This document shows positions 55,461 to 64,000 of a DNA stretch of 64,000 nt, one piece after another. The position numbers and the translations under genes are program-made. The stretch lies in the NCBI GenBank assembly GCA_027603945.1, contig JADIIU010000002.1, positions 186,001 to 250,000 of the forward strand, in the 5' to 3' direction. The stretch is from Terramyces sp. JEL0728. Taxonomy: Eukaryota > Chytridiomycota > Chytridiomycetes > Rhizophydiales > Terramycetaceae. The notes below the pieces were generated by a model. The model worked only from the letters and a program-made list of their open reading frames with translations. It was not told where the DNA came from and made no database searches. Within the stretch, counting starts at the first letter, position 1. Each line of letters opens with the position of its first letter.

Positions 55461-58400
55461 ATGGACGACGAAGAATCATCACAGGACGACTTTCAATACT
55501 TTTACTTTTCAGATAGACGGCATGCAAGGACAAAACCAGCACCTGCACCACCCCAGAATACCGAATGGAGAATTAAAGAAAAGCTAAAGACAGTGTCTGT
55601 ATCACTAGTCTTGTGTTTGAACATTGGAGTGGATCCTCCAGATATCGTAAAGACAAAGCCGTGCGCAAAAATGGAATGTTGGATTGATCCATTCTTGCTT
55701 CCTGGTCAAAAAGCTTTGGAAGCTATTGGGCGGAATCTTCAATCCCAATACGAAGCATGGCAACCAAGAGCCCGGTACAGATTATCGTTGGATCCAAGCA
55801 TTGAAGAAACCAAAAAGCTGTGTTGTTCACTGAGAAGGAATGCAAAGGATGATAGAATCTTGTTCCATTACAATGGCCACGGTATTCGGATGTTAATTTA
55901 GGTGTCCCTCGACCAACAGTAGGCGGGGAAATCTGGGTTTTCAACAAAAACTACACTCAGTATATACCAGTAACGATATATGACATACAAACATGGCTGG
56001 GGTCGCCTTGCATATACGTTTATGACTGCAGCAACGCAGGACATATTTTAAACGCATTTAATCGATTTGCTGCACAACGAGATGCAGAAATGGCCAATCA
56101 CTTGAATAATACGAATTTAGACGGAATGGCGGCCCCCTATACCCCATTGTCGCAATGCATTCAACTTGCTGCCTGTCAAGCATACCAGACGTTACCAATG
56201 TCCCCAGACTTGCCCGCAGATTTATTTACGGCCTGTTTAACAACGCCGATAGAAATTGCACTACGGTGGTTTGTGTTATCCAATCCGCTAATTAAAAATG
56301 TTACATTAGACATGACAAACAAAATCCCTGGCCGAGTAACAGATCGCCGCACTCCGCTGGGTGAATTAAACTGGATTTTCACTTCAATTACAGACACTAT
56401 TGCATGGAGTGTATTGCCAACAGATTTGTTTATCAAGCTATTTAGAAATGATTTGATGGTTGCAGCTTTATTCAGAAACTTTTTGTTGGCAAATAGAATC
56501 ATGAGACACTACAACTGTATTCCAATGTCTTCGCCAGTTCTGCCTGACACTCACCAACATCCAATGTGGGAAGCATGGGATTTGGCAGCGGATCATTATC
56601 TCGCACAGCTTCCAAACTTGCTTTCAAATAATTCACAGGTGGAATACAAACTCAGCACATTCTTCTCAGACCAGTTGTCCGCATTTGAGGTTTGGATAAA
56701 GCGGGGAAGCATATCTAAAGAGCCTCCGCTCCAGTTGCCGATCGTGTTGCAAGTATTACTTAGTCAAGTTCATAGACTCAGAGCGCTTTTGCTTCTCAGC
56801 AAATTTTTGGACTTTGGCAAGTGGGCGGTGGATTTGGCACTTTCGGTTGGCATTTTCCCATACGTCCTAAAACTACTGCAATCTCCAGCTCTTGAATTGC
56901 GGCCAGTGTTGGTTTTTATTTGGGCAAAGCTTCTTGCAGTAGACTCATCTTGCAAGACAGATTTACTAAAGGACAGTGGATATACTTACTTTATCGGAAT
57001 ATTAACTAATACCAACCCGAATGCGTTCCTTGTACCAAATATTTCTGAACACCGAGCAATGTGTGTCTTTATTTTGTCGGTATTTTGTGAAGGGTATCCT
57101 CTTGGAAAGCAAGCTTGCCTTGGCAACGACCTTCTGCCTGCACTTTTACCATACCTGTCTGACCAAGATTCACTGTTGCGACAGTGGACTTGCGTTTGTC
57201 TTTGCAACTTTTGGACATCTTTTCCAGATGCAAAATGGGCTGCTTATAATGCTAATGCACAAGAACAATTATCCGCCATTCTCCTGGATTCTGTTCCCGA
57301 AGTTCGTGCTGGTGCAGTGGCAGCTCTAGGCGCTTTATTTGGTGATCTAGATAGAATTGAGCAAGTGCTAAATCTGGAGCAAAACATTGTTGTATCGATT
57401 CTCAAAACAACCACAGACTGCTCTCCTTTAGTTCGGAAAGAGCTGGCATGCGCATTATCGCGTCTTGTTGAAGAAGATGAAGTGAAATTCATTCAAACTG
57501 CATATGAGTTGTTTGATGATGAACGAAAAGCTGCTGGCTACGAAGGTGATAGGGCATCGAGTAGGATAAGCTTGGAATCCTCAAGGATAGCAGGTATACA
57601 GCAGTCGATGCATTTGATAGTCTGGAAAGCAATTCTCACAATTTCTGTTGATCCATTCCCCGAGGTTGCCGTAATTGCAATGAATATTGTGGATAAAATC
57701 AATGGCTTACTGGTAAAATCCTCAATCGTAGATCCCTCAATGAACAGCTGGATTCAGGCTCAAAAAGCATTCGTAAAACCTGTCTCGATCACCCCTAAAG
57801 TTAAAAACATTGCTCGTAAGATACAGCCTACTCCAGGATCTGTTGCGTCTGGGATTTTTGGTATTTCTATGGAATCAGAGACCCAGCCTTCCCTCAAAAG
57901 ATCTTCTTCGTTTGTTTTCAATCTGAAAGCATTAGGAAATTACATTGGCATACCTTCTGGCTCAGTTTCCAACGGCGAAGTTTTAAGCCGCCCAACACCA
58001 ACCATTTCTCGAATGCGTCCTCAAAGCATGTATCTTCCGCGAGTGAATTTAGACAACAGCCAGCAGAAAGTGAAGCCAAGCCCAAGTGAATCGAATATTA
58101 AATTTGCAACTCCCCAAACCCAGATAGCAGTTAAATCAACCTTTTTTGAATGGAGCTGTGAATACTTTATGGAGCCGCAAATGAAGGTAGTCTGTTTTTA
58201 ACTATAGCTGACGGATATTGAAGATCCTGGGAGTGAAAAATATAGCGAGAGGCAGTGGCGATCAATAAGGAATGAAAAATTGAACCAAGAAGCACAATCG
58301 CTGTATCAAACTTTGGATTCCAACAGATTCGAAAAATTCATGGGCCAAATTCCGTTCGAAAACGATAGCTTTACAGACGATCGTGTATTACTATTCCATC

Positions 58401-59423
58401 CCTATGACCCATATTTGCTCGTATCGGATAATAACAGCATTTGGTAATAATGAACTCATTGCAGTGTTATTGACTGGGAAACAAGACAGCCTTTGCATGT
58501 TATAAGCAACCAAAACCCTGCCAGAAGTAGAATTACTTCTTTGAAATTCATTAATGAAGAAGACTCTTCAATTCTGTTAGTTGGGTCAGGTATTACGCGA
58601 GCTTACGGTAGATGAAGGAGTTGTTAGATTATACAAAGATTATCACGACCCGGATAATGTCCAGTTAATTACTGCTTGGAGAGTGCTAACTGATATTACC
58701 CCTGGCCAATCTAATTCGCTAGTGTGCACTTGGAATCAAACTCAAGGAAACCTTTACACTGCTGGGAAATCATCAATTATTAAAGTTTGGGACGCAGAAG
58801 AAGAATTGTGCGTGCATGTGAGAAGATATTTAACTTTAGGATATTTCCACGAGTTCAACAAGCTCGGTAGTAACAAGCTTAGATAGCTGTTTGGCGGGGA
58901 ATACATTATTGTCCGGATTTAGTGACGGATTGGTGAAGCTGTTTGATAGAAGATCCTCTCCAGATTCGTAATGCCATTCTAATATTAGGTGCATCAACAG
59001 CCTTATTGCTGGCGCCGGCGATGCCAGCGTTCAATTCCTTAATGAAAGTTCAACGGATTTTATTACTTGTACATATAGTGGCGATATCCTTTTGTGGGAT
59101 ATTCGTCAATCTGATCCTGTGGTTAAAATTCAAACTGCTGTTCCATCGATACTTACAAACTTCCAAGCCCACCAACAAGCCTCCCTATTCACTTGGTACA
59201 TCTTACTTTACTTAGCATATCCCCACACCAAGACATCTCAATTATGAATCTAAAAGGTGCAACTTTAGGTTGTATCAAACCTCAACAATCGTTCCTCAAT
59301 CGAATGGCGCCTACCATTAATGGATTGTCCTTGCATTCCAGACGCCTAACATTAGCATATTCCTTATCATCTGGTATTTACATTTATGAATCAGAAGCAA
59401 AATCCAATATTACTGAATTTTAG
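55461..59423 (+). CDS. RPTOR: Raptor/Kog1, TORC1 scaffold
   Basis: 1271 aa (human about 1335). Seven introns: 55883..55902, 58187..58207, 58444..58464, 58590..58611, 58818..58839, 58968..58988, 59196..59215. N-terminal conserved caspase-like domain: [20 protein letters not shown], then [11 protein letters not shown] and [18 protein letters not shown] repeats occupy the middle, with a serine-rich linker around residues 780-900. Seven-blade WD40 propeller at the C-terminus, where six of the seven introns fall ([51 protein letters not shown]). Raptor recruits substrates with TOS motifs to TOR kinase in nutrient signalling. Confidence 0.94.
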
Positions 59424-59509
59424 CGAAATATAATATTTATAGTTTATTTGCCTTGAGAATGTTAGTGCTCCTGAATACCTTGGCCAACAAAATCAAGAAT
59501 CAAATCAAT

Positions 59510-60726
59510 TTATTTTGTAGCCTCGTATATTAAAGTTTTCATTTGATCAAATAGGTAGCTGTCAGTAATTAACGTCTTAATTTCAGTAATGGTTTCATTG
59601 ACACTAATTTCACCAGCATTGAAACTTCCAATGACCGAAGCAAAGTCTTCAAATTGGCCAGGCGTGAGTGCATTTTGGATTTTCTTGTACAACACTGCAG
59701 TATCCAAAGTTGCGTCTCTATTTTGAAGTGCTTTCGAGGTAATATCAAACTGTCTCAAAGTGTCCTGATCAAGGCTGTTTAAAGTGTTGCTACGTTCCAA
59801 TACTTTTGTAATTCTTTCGTTGATTTCCCACTTGTATTTGCTGGCTTCAAGAAAGTCTGTTGGCAAGACATCTTCATTTGCATTTAATCCATCTTGAGGA
59901 ATATCCTAGACTCAATAGAAACATACATAATTTTCAGCGAAACGAGATTGATCATTGTTTAGATTACCGTCTATCAAATACGATCCATCATGTGTTAGCC
60001 CTAATCCCAGGTAAATTGACTTTTCTATATCTTGAAATTCTTTCTTCTGATCGTCATAGTTCTTGTCATTACTTGACAGTGTGGTTTGAGATGGGGTTTG
60101 GGCAGCTCTTAAAGTTTCACGAGACAATTCCCTATCAGTTCTTTGAGATAAGCGCAGTGCTTCAGCCTCCAATTGCTTCACCATCGAGCTTTTCGCTGGT
60201 GCCATATTAATATCTTCGGATACCAATTCGCTACTGATCTGCGATGTAAAATCTTTCGAGGTTTCTTCAGATCCTTTATATACATTGCAATTAAGCTGTG
60301 GCTCCATATATTCACTCTGATCCAGATCCGACTGCTGGTCCGGTAGATCAATGTTTTGAAATCCCATGTTTACTGGATTGTTTTGAATCATGCTCACTAT
60401 CGACTATTGTTAACTCGAAATACTTTTCTGAAAGCCTCCAGTTGCGAAGCATTCTTCTTGAGGGTAGCAAATCGCATTGACAAATTATTATAGGAATTTG
60501 AAATATTTTGGTTATCTTGCCTGAGTGTAACGATAGCCCTCTCCATTTCAGCCAGCTTTGCAAGCAGCTTTGTATTTTGAATTTCCAAGTTCTGTTTCTG
60601 TTTGGTAATATTATCGATTGCTGCTTGCTGCTTTTTCAAATCCTTTTTGTAATTCTCCTGTTGTTCTTTGAAACTGCTGGTGATAAGCTCCAAACCAGCT
60701 TGAATTCTAGCTTCAGGATTTTGCAT
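59510..60726 (-). CDS. coiled-coil protein of unknown family
   Basis: 391 aa after two introns (60404..60423, 59906..59926). Residues ~1-105 form a long heptad-like coiled coil (QEQQENYKK-type, NLEIQNTKLLAKLAEMERAI). An acidic/polar middle follows (DLPDQQSDLDQSEYMEPQ), a second charged helix (SMVKQLEAEALRLSQRTDRE), and a helical C-terminal domain of ~120 residues (LTPGQFEDFASVIGSFNAGE). Resemblance is not strong enough to name; a kinetochore, centrosome or trafficking scaffold would fit the architecture. Head-to-head with the mARC gene, 18 bp between starts. AATAAA overlaps the stop. Confidence 0.5.
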
Positions 60727-60744
60727 TTTAGTTTTCCAAAAAAA

Positions 60745-61688
60745 ATGAATGTTCAGTCACTCTATCTCTATCCAGTAAAATCATGCTCTTCAGTGCCAGT
60801 CAGTTCTGCAGAACTGAGTCCATTTGGGTTTAAATACGATAGACTATGGGTAATAGCGGAATACAAGGAGGGCAAGTGGGTATTTATTACACAAAGGGAA
60901 CTGCCCAAAATGGTACTAATTGTCCCAAAAGTAGTGGAAGAAAACGATTCGGTTACCTTGGTATTAACTGCCCCGGGAATGAATGAAATATCTGTCCCGC
61001 TAAATTACGATACACAATCCGTCGACATCACAGTATGGAAAGACACAGTCACAGGCACTCCACAGGGTAAATTGGTTGGTGCTTGGCTCTCTGAATACAT
61101 TGGAAGGCCGGTGGAGCTGTTTGCAAAAGATCACAGAGCCGTTCGTACTTTGAATCCAAAACATACACCAAGTGAAAGCCTATTTTCGCACAAACCACAA
61201 GTAATCGCTATTAATCGTAGACGGCATTTGCTGACGGGTTTCCTTTCCTTTTGCTATCTCAAGCTAGTATAGACAAGTTTGCTGAAGGACTGCCAAACCC
61301 CTCTTTCCAAATTACTCCAAAAACATTTAGGCCAAACATTGTAATTGGAAATACGGAACCTTTCGAAGAGGACTCATTCATTAAAATCGATATTGGTGGT
61401 ATACCGTTTGTTGTTGCTGCCCGAAGTGCCCGCTGCTTGATGACAAACAACAACCCGGCAACTGGAGTGCCAGACCCAAATGTGTTCAAGCATGTCATGA
61501 GAGTTAGAAGGGTAGATCCAGGCAGACGATATGATGGCTGTATGGGTATGAATGCGATCGCCCTTGTTCCAAACGGGAAAATCTCTGTTGGTGGTGAAAT
61601 TATCGTCAGAGAAAAGGGCACACACAACCTTAAGGGAATATGGCATGGCCATGACCATCCAATCAACCCTGAATTGGTGGAAGCTTAA
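60745..61688 (+). CDS. MOSC-domain protein, mARC-like amidoxime reductase
   Basis: 307 aa; one 20-nt intron 61201..61220. N-terminal MOSC_N beta-barrel (SLYLYPVKSCSSVPVSSAEL, FKYDRLWVI) then a MOSC domain (HKPQTAFADGFPFLLLSQAS, RPNIVIGNTEPFEED, SARCLMTNNNPATG). These proteins bind molybdenum cofactor and, in mitochondria, reduce N-hydroxylated compounds with cytochrome b5. No clear N-terminal membrane anchor as in animal mARC. Implies a Moco pathway elsewhere in the genome. Confidence 0.85.
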
Positions 61689-61739
61689 ATAAATTTTGTG
61701 TTTGTTTACAAATACATTAAAAAAATCCAAAGAAATCTA

Positions 61740-63020
61740 ATGAATCCAGTCAGTTGTCATCTGTACATCATTTATTTCCAAATATTTCTTTGCTCTGCAA
61801 CTCGCGGTGTGATTTTATCAACTATGCTGTCCTATATCCAGGCAATGGGAACGAATCTGCCGCATTTAATCCTGGCCATATCGATATCTATCTTTTCGTT
61901 TGGAAGGCTTTGTGCTACATTCCCCTTTTGCCAATTAGTAGCAGCATGCAATTCTACAAGAAACGTTTTGATGATCGCAACGCTGATTTCCATACTTGGT
62001 AACCTTTTGTACGCGTATGCTGGACACATGAAACCTAGCGTAGCACCATTCATGGTAATATTATCGAGATTTGTTGTTGGGTTTGGTTCAGGGACGCTGG
62101 GAGTGACACGATCGTTTATAACAGAGATTAGTTTGGAAAAAGACAAGCTACAGAATATTAACCGCTCGGTGTTCTCGCAGTATTCTGGATTTACACTTAG
62201 CCCGTTGATTTCAGAAGCGATATTGTTTTACACCACAAATACAAGTATCAAACACAATGCAGCACTTCACGGATTAACCATGTGTGTACTATATTTGCTG
62301 GTTTTAATTCTATTATTTAAACTGCCGCCTCAAGACGATTTCTGCAAATCCAGCTGCTTCACTATTGAAACTGGGGATGAAGAAAAATTAGGGATGATTC
62401 AAGCAACACCACACAAATCAGATCCAACAGTATGCAAAGAATTTGCAATTTCAGAATACTACTGTTTCATATTATTTATTCTAATCAATTTCCTGTTGCG
62501 TGGTATTCTTGGTGCAATGGAAACCACTCTCTCATCCACATTTTTCAGTTTAAGCGGAAATGTAAAGACTGAAATCGCTGTTATGGCATGCAATCGGTTC
62601 TTTATTGGAATAGGTTTATTTGGTATGGCAATATTCTATTTCATCCCTGGAATTGTCGAATCGATATCCGCTTTCAACACTTTACTCGTTGGAATCCTGT
62701 CGTTTTCTGTTGGCTCACTTTTGACATCACCGTTGATTGACAATCAGAGCGTAGTGTTGTTTGTTGTTGCTTCAGTTTTGATATGGTCGGTCGGAAGCCC
62801 TATCGCTCAAACGCTGACCATATCCTCATTTTCCAAGATGATTGGATCTAAGCCAAGTCCATTAGCAATGGGCTGGCTAACAACTGCCGGCAGTCTTGGG
62901 AGAATTGCTCTTCCATTACTAGCCGGAGCCAATCAGACAATTTCTTCAATAGTGATATTGGTATGTTGTTTCTTGATACTGGTAGGAATAACAGTATTCA
63001 AAATGCACCACTTGAAATAA
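61740..63020 (+). CDS. major facilitator superfamily transporter (CLN7/MFSD8-like)
   Basis: 426 aa, intronless, about 12 hydrophobic spans. The ATG at 61740 is the first in frame. Motif A-like segment FGRLCATFPFCQLVAACNST and GNLLYAYAG, then ILSRFVVGFGSGTLGVTRSF and a large hydrophilic loop near the middle. The arrangement resembles the CLN7/MFSD8 lysosomal and SPX-MFS branch, but the substrate cannot be inferred. Stop TAA lies in AATAAA (63016..63021) and mirrors the downstream gene's TTTATT. Confidence 0.72.
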   Translation: MNPVSCHLYIIYFQIFLCSATRGVILSTMLSYIQAMGTNLPHLILAISISIFSFGRLCATFPFCQLVAACNSTRNVLMIATLISILGNLLYAYAGHMKPSVAPFMVILSRFVVGFGSGTLGVTRSFITEISLEKDKLQNINRSVFSQYSGFTLSPLISEAILFYTTNTSIKHNAALHGLTMCVLYLLVLILLFKLPPQDDFCKSSCFTIETGDEEKLGMIQATPHKSDPTVCKEFAISEYYCFILFILINFLLRGILGAMETTLSSTFFSLSGNVKTEIAVMACNRFFIGIGLFGMAIFYFIPGIVESISAFNTLLVGILSFSVGSLLTSPLIDNQSVVLFVVASVLIWSVGSPIAQTLTISSFSKMIGSKPSPLAMGWLTTAGSLGRIALPLLAGANQTISSIVILVCCFLILVGITVFKMHHLK

Positions 63021-63027
63021 ATACTAT

Positions 63028-63450
63028 TTATTCTTTGATGTACAAATGAGCGACTTTTGCTATGTTGTTAAAGTCCCCATCAGAAACTGGAACCATACGC
63101 TCGCCTTCATTTTTACAGAGAGAGATTTGTTCCTTCAAGGTAAGCAATCCTTCAATTTTCGCTTTAATTTCAGTTTTTGAATCTCCAGGATTAATTACGA
63201 TGGAATACGTCTGGTACTTTGTGTGGATTTTAACTTTTGGCAGCCCGTCCTTCTTTGTAAGACTTTTCCGCCGGCTATTCCTCTTGATTTTCATATTCTG
63301 TAAAGAGTCGCTTAATAAATTAACAGATGGTATATTTGTTCTCGTCGAGCCATGAATTCTTGGTTTTGGAGCTTTTGAACGAATCGCGGTGTTGTACGAA
63401 TGGCGAAACTCTTGGATTGGAGAGCTATTTGTAGTCGTATTTACATCCAT
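63028..63450 (-). CDS. small basic protein with a PB1/ubiquitin-like C-terminus (tentative)
   Basis: 140 aa from the ATG at 63450. Basic, Ser/Arg-rich N-terminus (NMKIKRNSRRKSLTKKDG). The C-terminal ~70 residues alternate strands and a helix (VKIHTKYQTYSIVINPGDSK, then KAKIEGLLTL and MVPVSDGDF), as expected of a beta-grasp domain, with a DGD in the position of a PB1 acidic loop. No family assigned. AATAAA overlaps the stop. Confidence 0.4.
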   Translation of the reverse strand: MDVNTTTNSSPIQEFRHSYNTAIRSKAPKPRIHGSTRTNIPSVNLLSDSLQNMKIKRNSRRKSLTKKDGLPKVKIHTKYQTYSIVINPGDSKTEIKAKIEGLLTLKEQISLCKNEGERMVPVSDGDFNNIAKVAHLYIKE

Positions 63451-63483
63451 TATTGTTGCGGTTGTCAAATATTTTTTCTCTTT

Positions 63484-63711
63484 TTAAGATTGTTGGCTCA
63501 TGCTTGAATCAACCTCACTCATACTCGTTTCAGATAAGAAATGCTTTTTGGCCTTTGGCTCGATTAAAAGCATTATTGCCCCAATGAGATTCCTTCTGCT
63601 GAATTCCTTTAGTGCACTTGCAAATTTACTATTCGCGCAATTCTCTGTGGAATCCACCTGCAGATATGCCTTGATTACACAAGTAGGAATAGGAAATTTA
63701 GAAAGATTCAA
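63484..63711 (-). other. open frame without ATG, possible 3' continuation of the homeobox gene
   Basis: A 75-codon frame with no initial ATG, in the same frame as the homeobox exon but separated from it by one TAA. The Ser-rich end (SMSEVDSSMSQQS) and a helix-like stretch ALKEFSRRNLIGAIMLLIEP look protein-like. No GT-AG intron of usual size removes the stop, so it is either non-coding or a separate, incompletely modelled exon. Confidence 0.2.
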
Positions 63712-63720
63712 CCCAATAAT

Positions 63721-64000
63721 TTATTTGCAGTTTCTACAGGTGCTCAAAAGTCTTTTAGACGCTACTATTAAATTCCACATACCATGCTTGAACCAACAGA
63801 GCAAGTCTTCCTTCTTTAACCCAGTAATTTCTGATAGTTCCCACAGCCTATCATCATCCTCAGTGGGCAGGGTATCATGCATATTGAGATAGGCTTTCAA
63901 TGCATGCATGGCTCCGGCGGATATCTGCTTGCGTGTATTTATTCTCCTGCCAAACACTGTTTTCCCAGGCTTTCCGTTTAATCTGCGCTGTGCTATCATC
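63721..64000 (-). CDS. homeodomain protein, 3' end only (truncated by window edge)
   Basis: The last 85 residues are visible; the 5' part runs off the window. One 21-nt intron, 63762..63782, rebuilds WFKHASKRLL. The pattern AGAMHALKAYLNMHDTLPTE, then LSEITGLKKEDLLCWFKHAS matches helices 1-3 of a homeodomain with conserved Leu16, Trp48 and Phe49. The normally invariant Asn51 is His and Arg53 is Ser. A fungal homeobox regulator is likely, but DNA recognition may be altered. Stop TAA lies in AATAAA. Confidence 0.55.
   Translation of the reverse strand, partial: MIAQRRLNGKPGKTVFGRRINTRKQISAGAMHALKAYLNMHDTLPTEDDDRLWELSEITGLKKEDLLCWFKHGMWNLIVASKRLLSTCRNCK

Overview
This is nuclear DNA of a gene-dense eukaryote: about 45 protein genes plus one tRNA in 64 kb, with no transposons, simple repeats or rRNA visible. 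Gene content points to a flagellated (zoosporic) fungus or a close relative. Fungal-type features are an Ssz1-like ribosome-associated Hsp70, a Reg1-like PP1 subunit with the fungal AreA-type domain, PEX14 and isocitrate lyase. Flagellar or basal-body genes are IFT27, DRC8/EFCAB2 and TBCCD1. COQ6 and possible mitochondrial presequences imply respiring mitochondria. I could not assign a named lineage from the sequence alone.

The dominant feature is splicing. Almost every multi-part gene is cut by introns of only 17-23 nt (mostly 19-22), with GT...AG ends and a TAAC/TAAT/TGAC/TTAC-like branch motif a few bases before the AG. I resolved about 100. Removing them restores conserved protein motifs, and the remaining exon lengths sum to whole codons (for example SMC6: 12 introns, 3312 exonic nt, 1104 codons). 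Apparent frameshifts and stops are therefore introns, not pseudogenes. A second feature is that in roughly half the genes an AATAAA hexamer overlaps the TAA stop codon.

Layout: 0-5.2 kb SSZ1 and SMC6; 5.2-7.6 kb ankyrin protein and ZCCHC10-like (minus); 7.7-9.9 kb LDAH-like lipase and ZADH2/PTGR3-like reductase; 9.9-12.6 kb PXA/nexin-C protein and a membrane protein (minus); 12.8-16.3 kb TBCCD1, PEX14, ACBP; 16.5-21.4 kb NUP155, DRC8, tRNA-Arg; 21.6-24.2 kb Reg1-like and a JmjC-like protein without iron ligands; 24.2-29.9 kb 5-oxoprolinase and PDI (minus); 30.2-34 kb GPx, PA2G4, IFT27, TPR protein, LENG1; 34-40 kb PRP6, ankyrin protein, isocitrate lyase; 40-48.1 kb TAF1, small membrane protein, an unresolved gene, class II HDAC, TAF3-like; 48-53.4 kb Nudix, PCNA, MCM8, COQ6; 53.4-59.4 kb AspRS and Raptor; 59.5-64 kb coiled-coil protein, mARC-like MOSC protein, MFS transporter, a small basic protein and the 3' end of a homeobox gene.

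The genes are mostly housekeeping: DNA replication and repair (SMC6, PCNA, MCM8), transcription and chromatin (TAF1, TAF3, HDAC, JmjC-like), nuclear pore, splicing (PRP6, LENG1), translation (AspRS, SSZ1, PA2G4), redox and glutathione (OPLAH, GPx, PDI), peroxisome/glyoxylate/lipid (PEX14, isocitrate lyase, ACBP, LDAH), TOR signalling and cilium. Neighbours alternate strand and sit 6-60 bp apart, so promoters and 3' ends must be very short and often shared.
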